Shown here: positions 1 to 7,196 of the stretch, in pieces
Position numbering within the stretch: the stretch's first letter is position 1
Layout: each line of letters opens with the position of its first letter
Source of the DNA: an uncultured Prevotellaceae bacterium
GTDB taxonomy: Bacteria > Bacteroidota > Bacteroidia > Bacteroidales > Muribaculaceae
Reading direction: 5' to 3'
Assembly (NCBI GenBank): GCA_900541935.1
Contig: UQLZ01000003.1
Coordinates: 27,684 to 91,683 of the forward strand
DNA length: 64,000 nucleotides
The notes under the pieces: generated by a model
Told to the model about the DNA's origin: nothing
The model's database searches: none
The model's input: only the letters and a program-made list of their open reading frames with translations
Made by a program: the position numbers and the translations under genes

Positions 1-1292
1 ACAGCCTTTTTGTCTTTATAAGTTACTTTTACCTGCTTGCTTACGGCGTCACCATCGCGTGAGCCCATAATGTCGAATGCTTCCTTTATAGACTTTCCGT
101 CAAGTTCAATAACGTTGACATAGTTTTCGAAAGGCAGCATAGTGTGGATAAGACCTAAAGAAATGTCACCTTTAGGAAGAGGCTTGCGTATGCCGCCTTT
201 GTTGCCTATGGCAAAATCGATATGTTTGTCGGTGACTGTTTGGCCTATTTCATAAATCTTGTCAGCAACCCAGTTAGAAAGAGGGTTTGTGCCACGATTT
301 GGGTATTCAGCGGCGGATTTCCCAATGATGATTTGTTTCATTTCCTCTACACCCTTGTCGTAAGGTTTCAACCATTCCGCAATTTTTGGGTCTGTTCTGT
401 CGTCATAGCGAGCGTCAATCTTTATCAGTTCGCTTTTCGGGGTTTCATCAAGGTCATCAAGGTCTATTGTGATTTTTCCGAGATATTCTCCATTGCTTCC
501 AGTTTGGGCAACGAGAACAGTTTTACCGACTTTGTTTTTAAATAAACTCTGATGATTGTTCGATTTTGAGTCTATTCTTGTGTGAGAGTGTCCTCCGATT
601 ATTATGTTTATGTCCTTACTGTTTAATGCGAGGATGGAGTCACAAGGCAAGTTAGGTCTGCTTGTTGTGTAGCCAATATGAGAAAGAACTATAACGTAGT
701 CAGCCTTACCTTTGCTTTTTAGCATAGTTGCGATACTGTCGGCAACGAAAGCCGCATCTTTGTATTCCATACCAATGCGGTTACCAGGAAGAATCATACC
801 CTCTGGTTGGCATCCAATGCCGATGAAGGCAATTTTCTTGTCGTCAAATTTTTTGATTACGTATTCCTTTGTCATTCCTTTTAGCGGAGTTTTGTCGAAG
901 TTATAGTTCGCACAAATTTTTTCTGCTTTTAGAATCTTATAGTTTTTTGCAAGGGCCTCCAAACCGTTGTCGAACTCGTGGTTGCCAATGGTTACTATGT
1001 CGTAACCGAGTTTGTTCATGCCCCCGTATTCAACTTCACCGCCAAAAGCAGTAAAATAGAGAAAACCTTGAACGTCGTCACCAGCATCAACAAGTAGAGA
1101 ATGCTCTTCTGTGTTTCTAATGCTGTCGATAACAACCTTTCTTCTGGCAAGTCCACCAGCATATTTGGTTTTTTCGGGAACAATGTTGCCGTGAACGTCA
1201 TTAGTGTGCATAATCACTAAATCGTCAGCGGCGGCCGGCTGGCACAAGAAAATGGCAGACAGTCCAACTATTACTATATTTTTGATTTTCAT
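1..1292 (-). CDS. 5'-nucleotidase / UshA-family metallophosphoesterase, 3' end outside window
   Basis: Translating the minus strand from an ATG at 1292 gives an open frame of about 430 codons that runs off the left edge, so the C-terminus is missing. An N-terminal signal peptide (hydrophobic stretch, then QPAAA) is followed by calcineurin-like phosphoesterase motifs: HTNDVHGN (D-x-H), DAGDDVQG, GNHEFDNG and GGHSHT, which carry the two-metal ligands. The 5'-nucleotidase C-terminal domain begins near GTNPLSNWVADK. Members of this family hydrolyse nucleotide monophosphates or UDP-sugars in the periplasm. It is divergent from rplS. The exact substrate cannot be told from the sequence. Confidence 0.9.
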   Translation of the reverse strand, partial: MKIKNIVIVGLSAIFLCQPAAADDLVIMHTNDVHGNIVPEKTKYAGGLARRKVVIDSIRNTEEHSLLVDAGDDVQGFLYFTAFGGEVEYGGMNKLGYDIVTIGNHEFDNGLEALAKNYKILKAEKICANYNFDKTPLKGMTKEYVIKKFDDKKIAFIGIGCQPEGMILPGNRIGMEYKDAAFVADSIATMLKSKGKADYVIVLSHIGYTTSRPNLPCDSILALNSKDINIIIGGHSHTRIDSKSNNHQSLFKNKVGKTVLVAQTGSNGEYLGKITIDLDDLDETPKSELIKIDARYDDRTDPKIAEWLKPYDKGVEEMKQIIIGKSAAEYPNRGTNPLSNWVADKIYEIGQTVTDKHIDFAIGNKGGIRKPLPKGDISLGLIHTMLPFENYVNVIELDGKSIKEAFDIMGSRDGDAVSKQVKVTYKDKKA

Positions 1293-1485
1293 ATTTTATT
1301 GGTTTTATTTTACGAATTTACGACAAAAATTACGTAGTTGTTTGCAAAAAATACATTATTTGCAAAATATAACATTTTTGTAGCCTATTAAGGGAAATAG
1401 TTGAATATATAACTGTCTGAGCCATTCTATATTGGATGTAAATAAGCGATAAAAACGCAAAAGGTATAAAAACTTATTAACTAAG

Positions 1486-1516
1486 TTGCATAATTGGAAA
1501 ATAATTAGTTACTTTG
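1486..1516 (+). promoter_or_regulatory. Bacteroidetes-type promoter of rplS
   Basis: A TTG at 1486-1488 is separated by 20 bases from TTACTTTG at 1509-1516, close to the TTTG/TAnnTTTG consensus of the Bacteroidetes primary sigma factor. It predicts a leader of about 70 bases before the rplS ATG. The rest of 1293-1594 is AT-rich divergent intergenic DNA; the promoter of the minus-strand nucleotidase gene could not be fixed. Confidence 0.6.
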
Positions 1517-1594
1517 CACCGCTTTTCGCAATCTCTGGCAAGACAGGTGGTTTGTTACATTGCGATAATTATTAACGTTTTAATTTATAGTAAA

Positions 1595-1954
1595 ATGGAT
1601 TTGATTAAAGTTGCCGAAGAGGCTTTTGCTACAGGCAAGCAACATCCGGAGTTCGGACCGGGCGATACTATTACAGTAGCATATCGCATTAAAGAGGGTA
1701 ACAAGGAACGTATCCAGCAGTACCGCGGCGTTGTAATCCGCATTTCTGGTGATGGAGAAAAGAAGCGTTTCACAGTTCGTAAGATGAGCGACAACATTGG
1801 TGTTGAGCGTATTTTCCCAATTGAGTCTCCGTTTATCGACAGTATTACAGTTAACAAATATGGTAAAGTTCGCCGTGCAAAATTGTACTATCTTCGCGAA
1901 CTTACTGGTAAGAAGGCTCGTATTAAAGAGCGTCGTGTTAACACTGTTAAGTAA
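1595..1954 (+). CDS. rplS: 50S ribosomal protein L19
   Basis: The 119-residue product begins MDLIKVAEEAF and contains the L19 signatures PGDTITVAYRIKEG, RIQQYRGVVI and VRRAKLYYLRELTGKKARIKER. The frame is open upstream to 1514, but that extension overlaps the predicted promoter, and 119 residues from the ATG at 1595 is the usual family length. L19 sits at the 30S-50S interface of the ribosome. It is a single-gene unit here, with its own promoter and a strong terminator, not linked to trmD, which lies 46 kb away in this window. Confidence 0.97.
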   Translation: MDLIKVAEEAFATGKQHPEFGPGDTITVAYRIKEGNKERIQQYRGVVIRISGDGEKKRFTVRKMSDNIGVERIFPIESPFIDSITVNKYGKVRRAKLYYLRELTGKKARIKERRVNTVK

Positions 1955-1980
1955 GCGAGAACAATTCCGAATGACATATA

Positions 1981-2018
1981 AAAGAGGATGCCAACTGCAT
2001 CCTCTTTTGTCGTTTTTA
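1981..2018 (+). terminator. Rho-independent terminator of rplS
   Basis: An AAAGAGGATGC arm, a CAACT loop and a GCATCCTCTTTT arm form an 11-bp stem followed by a T-rich tract, 26 bases after the rplS stop. Confidence 0.9.
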
Positions 2019-2200
2019 GGGGATAAGGTAGATAGGGGATGAGGGAACTATAGTAGGTATGGTATGAATAGTATTTTTAGGCTCAGAAGCAAAAAGGTAT
2101 GGGATTGACCCAAAAGCCATAACTCTATAAGGCTGCTCTCGTCAAACACAATCAATAAACCATTTGCTCCTACAGAGCGCTTTTTTAGGAGTGTTGCTTA

Positions 2201-2219
2201 CCTGGGGCGTTGCCCCAGG
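2201..2219. repeat. GC-rich palindrome CCTGGGGC-GTT-GCCCCAGG
   Basis: A perfect 8-bp stem with a 3-base loop stands in otherwise AT-rich DNA, followed by CTGATGAACCATTGGGC and TTTCAGCC, which look like a second weaker element. It resembles dispersed palindromic elements seen between genes in Bacteroidetes (recollection, not a search). No ORF of substance covers 2019-2380. Confidence 0.55.
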
Positions 2220-2275
2220 CTGATGAACCATTGGGCTTTCAGCCGCAAATATAATTGTTTTTTGATTTCGCAATC

Positions 2276-2304
2276 GCGGACGCTTTTATTCAAAGCGTCC
2301 CTAC
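2276..2304 (-). repeat. REP-like palindrome 1, inverted orientation
   Basis: Arms GGACGCTTT (2278-2286) and AAAGCGTCC (2292-2300) are perfectly complementary around TATTC. The hairpin is preceded by GC and followed by CTAC (2301-2304), so on the minus strand it reads GTAG plus hairpin plus GC. A GTAG head next to a palindrome is the layout of REP elements mobilised by TnpA-REP (RAYT) transposases. Confidence 0.7.
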
Positions 2305-2341
2305 AGTGAATGTTACTCAATTGATTGAATATCTGTTATTT

Positions 2342-2368
2342 GTAGGGACACATTGCAAATGTGTCCGC
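2342..2368 (+). repeat. REP-like palindrome 2, direct orientation
   Basis: GTAG (2342-2345) is followed by arms GGACACATT (2346-2354) and AATGTGTCC (2358-2366) around GCA, then GC. With the inverted copy at 2276-2304 it forms a head-to-head pair 37 bases apart, like a BIME. The stem core differs from copy 1, yet complementarity is complete. Confidence 0.7.
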
Positions 2369-2382
2369 AACGCACGAATAAA

Positions 2383-2622
2383 ATGGATTTTAAATGTTTC
2401 TTATTCCGCAACAAAGTCGAAGAGGCTAAATTTTATTCATTCAACGTCATAGCCTCTACATTCTATAAGCACTACGTTAACTTCTAAAACAACCGTTCAA
2501 CTAATGGGATGGCAGAATCGTTCAATGCTAAAATCAAACTGTTCAGAGCGAATCAAAGAGGTATTGCCGACAAGGAGTTCTTCTTTTTCCGTATAGCTAA
2601 ATTATTTGGTTATCCACACTAA
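2383..2622 (+). pseudogene. Remnant of an IS transposase (ISAon1/ISL3-like C-terminus)
   Basis: One frame from 2383 to the TAA at 2620 encodes the last ~80 residues of a DDE transposase, including NNRSTNGMAESFNAKIK, FRANQRGIADKEFFFFR and IAKLFGYPH. The NRSTN-(A)-AESFNAKIK block is characteristic of the ISAon1-type family common in Bacteroidetes. An in-frame TAA at 2485-2487 sits where family members have a few extra residues before the NRSTN block, suggesting a small deletion plus a stop. The N-terminal and catalytic regions are absent and no terminal inverted repeats were found. It lies immediately downstream of the REP-like pair. Confidence 0.75.
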
Positions 2623-2652
2623 AAATCTACTGACCCTATTTTTAGGCTGCGT

Positions 2653-3092
2653 CTCGGTTTGTATTATCTTTCGCTATGCGCAAGATAGGATGCGGTTCGG
2701 CAAAGTCGAACTAAAAACTGTGTTTTTGTTTGTCTCTGCTCTCACCTTTCACTATCTTTTGTTAAGATAAACTGCACCTCGGAATAAAAAACAAGAAAAC
2801 TTGTTTTTTCTCCTCTCGGTTTGTATTATCTTTCGCTATGCACAAGATAGGATGCGGTTCGGCATAGTCAAACTAAAAAACTGTGTTTTTGTTTGTCTCT
2901 GCTCTCACCTTGCACTATCTTTTGATAAGATAAACTGCACCTCGGAATAAAAAACAAGTAAACTTGTTTTTTCTCCTCTCGGTTTGTATTATCTTTCACT
3001 TCGTGCAAGATAGGCTGCGATTCGGCAAAAATCCCTAAAAACTACGTTTTTATTTTTTTTTGCTCTCACCTTGCACTATCTTTGCACCATAT
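2653..3092 (+). repeat. ~163-bp tandem repeat, about 2.6 copies, carrying promoter-like hairpins
   Basis: CTCGGTTTGTATTATCTTTC recurs at 2653, 2815 and 2978, a period of 162-163 bases. Each unit has module A (TATCTTT ... AAGATA hairpin, then GGATGCGGTTCGGC or a variant), a short AAACTGTGTTTTTG or similar spacer, module B (GCTCTCACCTTGCACTATCT, then a short loop and AAGATA) and an AACAAG...CTTGTT hairpin. Both modules contain TATCTTT, the core of the -7 box. The last copy is diverged and passes directly into the promoter of the 3113 gene. A related copy lies upstream of pyrE at 46020-46160. No coding potential was seen. Confidence 0.85.
3059..3085 (+). promoter_or_regulatory. Promoter of the PCMD lipoprotein operon, inside the last repeat copy
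   Basis: TATCTTTG at 3078-3085 matches the -7 box exactly. The best -33 candidate is TTTG at 3059-3062, with a spacer of 15, shorter than usual. Transcription would start near 3091, about 20 bases before the ATG at 3113. The box belongs to module B of the tandem repeat. Confidence 0.55.
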
Positions 3093-3112
3093 TTTGAATA
3101 AGATTTGTTATT

Positions 3113-4366
3113 ATGGGTAATTTTTTTAAAATCTGTGCCGTGGGTTTGACAGCGGCAATTGGGATTACTTCCTGTATCCAAGAAGAGGCGTTGAACACAG
3201 AATGCGATATTCTTACTTGTACAGTGCCTGAATCTATCTTGGAATCAGCAGTTGTTATTGATAATTATACTGTTATACTTCGTATCAAGCCTGATGGCGA
3301 TATCTCAAAGTTGGCTCCAGAATTTACTCTTACAGATGGAGCAACAATTTCACCTGCAAGTGGTACTCCGCAAGATTTCTTAAATGCAAAAAATCATACT
3401 ATTTATTATACTGTAACATCACAAGATGGTGAGTGGTCAAAGAGGTACCCTGTAAAGGTTATCCAGCAGGAAGTGCCTGCAGAATATAACTTTAACGGCA
3501 ACCGCCTTGATCCCAGCAACAAGTATTCGATATTTGTTGAACGCGATGGCAATGGGGAGTCTGTGTTGACATGGGCATCTGGCAATCCAGGTTACGTTAT
3601 GTGCGGTGTTGCTGATAGAAATGCTCAGAAGGATTATGGCTATCCTGATGATCCTTTGACATATAAGCAGCATATTTGGAAATATTTTCCGACAAGGGCT
3701 GTCTATGCAGATGATGTCGTTTTGAAAAAGAATGCAGAAGACGGAAATACGTATTTTTATAATCCGGACGGAACATACGCAAAACCTGAGTATATTAGAC
3801 TGACAACGTGTTCTACTGGATTCTTTGGCTCTTCTGTTGGAATGCCAATTGCGGCGGGTAATATGTTCCAGGGCTTTTTTGACCTTGGCCAGGCTATCGG
3901 CAATGCCCGTGGTGCAACTAAGTTTGGTGAACCTTACCATTATGTTCCTGTCAGATTGCAGGGTCGTTACAGGTACAAGGCTGGTAAGGTGTTTACCGAT
4001 AAGTATGGCAGGGTAGTTCCTGATAAGAAAGATATTTTCTCAATCTATGCCCTTTTCTTTGAGTCAGAACCAGGTAAGGTTGACTATATAGATGGCTACA
4101 TTCACGAAAAGAATTTCCAGCATGAAAATTTGGTTTCTATCGCTATGGTAGGCGACGAGAGAGAGTCTGACGAGTGGGTTACTTTCGATGTTCCGTTTGA
4201 GAAGGCTGTCAATGGCAGGGAGTTGGATAGAGACAAGTTGGGTCAAGGTGTCTACAAGGTAGGCATTGTAATTTCATCAAGTCTTGACGGCGATGTCTTT
4301 GAAGGAGCAGTTGGCAGTACTCTTGATATTGCCGATTTGAAGTTAGTTAATGAAAATGAAGAATAA
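3113..4366 (+). CDS. PCMD-domain exported lipoprotein
   Basis: The 417-residue product has a lipoprotein signal (hydrophobic segment ending GITSC, Cys about residue 21) and should be anchored to a membrane, probably the outer one. Residues ~30-120 resemble the Ig-like N-terminal domain of Bacteroidetes surface lipoproteins (TYYTVTSQDGEWSKRYPVKV). The rest, with EYNFNG, GNPGYVMCGV and SIYALFFE, resembles PCMD, the putative carbohydrate metabolism domain. Its function is not established; related proteins are often encoded beside small outer-membrane barrels, as here, where the next gene starts 15 bases downstream. The ATG at 3113 is chosen because it follows the promoter and opens directly into the signal peptide. 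Confidence 0.75.
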   Translation: MGNFFKICAVGLTAAIGITSCIQEEALNTECDILTCTVPESILESAVVIDNYTVILRIKPDGDISKLAPEFTLTDGATISPASGTPQDFLNAKNHTIYYTVTSQDGEWSKRYPVKVIQQEVPAEYNFNGNRLDPSNKYSIFVERDGNGESVLTWASGNPGYVMCGVADRNAQKDYGYPDDPLTYKQHIWKYFPTRAVYADDVVLKKNAEDGNTYFYNPDGTYAKPEYIRLTTCSTGFFGSSVGMPIAAGNMFQGFFDLGQAIGNARGATKFGEPYHYVPVRLQGRYRYKAGKVFTDKYGRVVPDKKDIFSIYALFFESEPGKVDYIDGYIHEKNFQHENLVSIAMVGDERESDEWVTFDVPFEKAVNGRELDRDKLGQGVYKVGIVISSSLDGDVFEGAVGSTLDIADLKLVNENEE

Positions 4367-4381
4367 AAAGGAGGAACAGTC

Positions 4382-5158
4382 ATGAAAAAATATATATTAA
4401 CTGTAATTGCAGCGTTAACGGTTTTTGCAGGATTTAGTCAGGTTAGCCGTACAAAAGCGTTGATAAATGCTTCTTTGAAAAATTGGGAGATAGAATTGCG
4501 TGCGGGTTATAATATAGGTGGAGTTGCTCCGCTTCCATTGCCTCAAGAAATAAGAAAATTGGAAAGTTACAGTCCAACATTGCCTTTCTCTGTTGAGGCT
4601 GATTTTACTAAACGCTTTGGCTCAGAAAACAAATGGGGTATTCTTTTCGGTGTTAAAATGGAAAACAAGAATATGGACACAAAAGCGAAAGTTAAGAACT
4701 ACAATATGGAAATAGTTGGTGACGGAGGGGAGAAAGTTGGCGGTCGCTGGACTGGTGGCGTTCAGACTTCTGTTAGAAATTCATATCTCACTTTCCCGAT
4801 TTTGGGCATTTATCGTGTCCACCCGCGAACAAATATCAAACTTGGAGTGTTCTTGTCATATATGATGGAAGGAAAGTTTGAGGGTTATGTCTATGACGGA
4901 TATCTTCGTCAAGGCGATCCAACAGGTTTGAAGGTGGAGTATTCCGGAGATGATGTTGCAACATATGATTTTTCAGATGATTTGCGAACATTCCAATGGG
5001 GTGCTCAAGCCGGTGTTGACTGGAAAGCATTCAAGCACCTGAAACTTTATGCAGATTTAACTTGGGGTTTGAATAACGTCTTCCATAGCGACTTCAAGAC
5101 TATTACATTTGATATGCACCCGATTTATCTAAATCTTGGTGTAGGTTACATATTTTAA
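4382..5158 (+). CDS. Outer-membrane beta-barrel protein (PorT-like)
   Basis: The 258-residue product has a cleavable signal (MKKYILTVIAALTVFAGFSQ), followed by alternating hydrophobic/polar strands rich in Gly and aromatic residues (ELRAGYNIGG, WGILFGVKME, LGVFLSYMME, WGAQAGVDWK) and a C-terminal GVGYIF strand ending in Phe, as expected for a BAM substrate. It fits the Bacteroidetes outer-membrane beta-barrel family of the PorT type. The start follows GGAGG by a few bases and lies 15 bases after the PCMD lipoprotein gene, so the two are probably cotranscribed. Confidence 0.7.
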   Translation: MKKYILTVIAALTVFAGFSQVSRTKALINASLKNWEIELRAGYNIGGVAPLPLPQEIRKLESYSPTLPFSVEADFTKRFGSENKWGILFGVKMENKNMDTKAKVKNYNMEIVGDGGEKVGGRWTGGVQTSVRNSYLTFPILGIYRVHPRTNIKLGVFLSYMMEGKFEGYVYDGYLRQGDPTGLKVEYSGDDVATYDFSDDLRTFQWGAQAGVDWKAFKHLKLYADLTWGLNNVFHSDFKTITFDMHPIYLNLGVGYIF

Positions 5159-5169
5159 GGTAAAAAAAG

Positions 5170-6057
5170 ATGATAAAAGCAGTAATTGTAGGTTACGGTA
5201 ATATCGGTAAGTTTGTTCTTGATGCCCTTATAGAGGCACCTGATTTTGAAATTGCCGGAATTGTACGCCGTGATGTCAGCAATGTCCCTGAAGAGTTGAA
5301 GGGATACAAGGTTGTTAGTGATTTGAAAGATGTTGAGGCAGATGTTGCTATTTTGTGTACTCCTACCCGTAAGGTAGAGGAATATGCAAAGTATGCTTTG
5401 TCTCTTGGTATGAATACTGTTGACAGTTTCGACATACATACATCAATCAAGGAATTGCGTCGCAGCCTTGGCGAAGAAGCAAAGAAATATGGCAAGGTTT
5501 CAGTTATTTCAGCAGGTTGGGACCCGGGAAGCGACTCGATAGTAAGGGCGTTAATGCAGGTGTGTGCTCCTAAAGGTCTTACATATACTAATTTCGGACC
5601 AGGGATGAGTATGGGTCATACAGTTGCTGTAAAGGCGATTGAGGGCGTTAAAAATGCTTTGTCAATGACTATTCCATTGGGAACAGGCATTCACCGCCGT
5701 ATGGTATATGTTGAATTGCTCGACGGATATAAATTGGAAGACGTTGCTGCTAAGGTAAAGGCTGACCCTTATTTTGTTAATGACGAGACACATGTTATGC
5801 AGGTTGCCGATGTTGATGAAGTTAAGGATATGGGTCATGGCGTTAATATGGTAAGAAAAGGTGTTTCAGGCAAAACTCAGAATCAGCGTTTCGAATTCCA
5901 AATGTCGATCAATAATCCGGCGTTGACAGCGCAGGTATTGGTAGGGGCGGCGCGTGCTTCAATGCGTCAGAATCCTGGAGCATATACAATGATTGAAGTT
6001 CCAGTAATCGATTTTCTATATGGCGATAGAGAAGAACTGGTAAGTCATCTCGTTTAG
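5170..6057 (+). CDS. ddh: meso-diaminopimelate D-dehydrogenase
   Basis: This 295-residue protein starts with a Rossmann motif VGYGNIGKFVLDAL and has the Ddh blocks ILCTPTRKVEEYAKYALSLG, AGWDPGSDSI, NFGPGMSMGHTVAVKAI and NPALTAQVLVGAARA. The NADPH-dependent enzyme makes meso-diaminopimelate from tetrahydrodipicolinate in one step, shortcutting the succinylase/acetylase branches of the lysine and peptidoglycan pathway. It begins 11 bases after the barrel gene, so transcription may be shared with the surface-protein genes upstream, and it ends at a strong terminator. Length matches the family. Confidence 0.96.
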   Translation: MIKAVIVGYGNIGKFVLDALIEAPDFEIAGIVRRDVSNVPEELKGYKVVSDLKDVEADVAILCTPTRKVEEYAKYALSLGMNTVDSFDIHTSIKELRRSLGEEAKKYGKVSVISAGWDPGSDSIVRALMQVCAPKGLTYTNFGPGMSMGHTVAVKAIEGVKNALSMTIPLGTGIHRRMVYVELLDGYKLEDVAAKVKADPYFVNDETHVMQVADVDEVKDMGHGVNMVRKGVSGKTQNQRFEFQMSINNPALTAQVLVGAARASMRQNPGAYTMIEVPVIDFLYGDREELVSHLV

Positions 6058-6081
6058 AACAGAATTTTTGTAGAATATTGT

Positions 6082-6122
6082 CGGAGTACTGCTTAGCAAA
6101 AGGCGGTACTCCGCTTTTGTTT
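6082..6122 (+). terminator. Terminator after ddh
   Basis: CGGAGTAC (6082-6089) pairs with GTACTCCG (6106-6113), followed by a T-rich run, 25 bases after the ddh stop. Confidence 0.85.
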
Positions 6123-6183
6123 TTTGGCTTGGTATCTACGATAAGCAGTCTATTTAAAAAAAATTAAAATATAATTACGACTA

Positions 6184-6213
6184 TTTGGAATAAGGAATTT
6201 TGTTGTACCTTTG
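6184..6213 (+). promoter_or_regulatory. Promoter of the propeller-amidase operon
   Basis: TTTG at 6184-6187 and TACCTTTG at 6206-6213 are separated by 18 bases, an excellent Bacteroidetes promoter. The ATG of the first gene is at 6324, so the mRNA would have an AT-rich leader of about 100 bases. Confidence 0.8.
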
Positions 6214-6323
6214 AACTGAATAAGTAGTGGCCGCATAAGAATATTAAAAAATTTTTTAGTTTTTGCTATCCATTATCTTAGAATCGAAAAACTAATATTA
6301 TTAACTAACATAAAACCAATTCA

Positions 6324-7196
6324 ATGAAAAAAGTATTCGTAATGGCACTTGCAGTGTGCATGAGCGGAATTCTTTTCGCACAGCCACGCAGTGCTAGCCA
6401 ACCAGAATTATTGGTGAAGACAAATTATGGATTGATGGCTCCGGTATGGTCTCCAGACGGGTCTAAAATTGCCATGACTTCAGACAATTACACTGGTATT
6501 ATTGTTGCAAATGCAGATGGTACAAACCTCAAGCAGTTAACAAGTGCGGCAGGAGCCGGCTACAAAATGCAATGGAAAGCCGATAGTAAGCAAATTCTTG
6601 GCAGAACAAATGTTGTAGAGTCAGGTCGCGTTTTTCACGAAGTGAAAGCATGGTCAGTTGACGGTGGCGCAAGCCAGACATTAGTTGCAAAGACAAGGCT
6701 TAATGGCACACCAACATGGAAGAGTCTTGCTTCAGTTCAAAGAAAGGCAGTAGTTAACGGTAATGTTTATGAAATGATGGTAAACGATCCTGCAGGAGTG
6801 GCATCACGCGTTGCTTCATTAAAGCAATTCTCTGGTAAAATTATCATCAATCCGGCATTGTCTCCAGACGGTTCAAAGGTTGCATTCCAGGTTCCTGGTA
6901 AGGGTATCTATGTTTGCAATGTTGACGGCTCGGCATTGTCATTCGTTATGAAAGCATCACACCCTGCATGGTTGCCTGACGGTAAGAACCTTATCGCAAC
7001 AGTAGTAAAGGATAATGGTGAAGTATTCACTTCTTCAGATATCTACACAGTAAATGTTGCAACAAAAGCAAGTGTTAACTTGACAAGCAACACAAGTGTA
7101 GTTCCATTGACACCGGCTGTTTCTCCTGACGGAAAGAAAGTTGCTTTTGAAAACGCAGCAGATGCAGCTATTTATGTTATTAACCTCAAATACTAA
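6324..7196 (+). CDS. Exported TolB/PD40-type beta-propeller protein
   Basis: The 290-residue product has a signal peptide ending near LFAQ and repeated propeller blades: PVWSPDGSKIAMTS, MQWKADSKQILG, ALSPDGSKVAFQV, PAWLPDGKNLIAT and AVSPDGKKVAFEN. The SPDGxKIAF blade is the PD40/WD40-like repeat of TolB. About five or six blades are visible. No catalytic site is apparent, so it is probably a periplasmic or surface binding protein. Its stop codon overlaps the start of the amidase gene (TAATG), implying translational coupling and a joint role in the cell envelope. Confidence 0.8.
   Translation: MKKVFVMALAVCMSGILFAQPRSASQPELLVKTNYGLMAPVWSPDGSKIAMTSDNYTGIIVANADGTNLKQLTSAAGAGYKMQWKADSKQILGRTNVVESGRVFHEVKAWSVDGGASQTLVAKTRLNGTPTWKSLASVQRKAVVNGNVYEMMVNDPAGVASRVASLKQFSGKIIINPALSPDGSKVAFQVPGKGIYVCNVDGSALSFVMKASHPAWLPDGKNLIATVVKDNGEVFTSSDIYTVNVATKASVNLTSNTSVVPLTPAVSPDGKKVAFENAADAAIYVINLKY

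Noticed and set aside
222..1201. Short plus- and minus-strand open frames in the first 1.2 kb
   Set aside because: They overlap the partial 5'-nucleotidase, whose minus-strand frame is open from 1292 to the window edge and has all catalytic motifs.
2201..2219. The CCTGGGGC/GCCCCAGG palindrome as a terminator
   Set aside because: No T-run follows and no gene ends nearby; rplS already has a terminator at 1981.
2653..3092. Repeated units suggestive of a CRISPR array
   Set aside because: The units are ~163 bases long and nearly identical throughout, without unique spacers of regular length, and no cas gene is near.
3437..3940. A 167-codon minus-strand open frame
   Set aside because: It is antisense to the PCMD lipoprotein, with no signal, domain or promoter.
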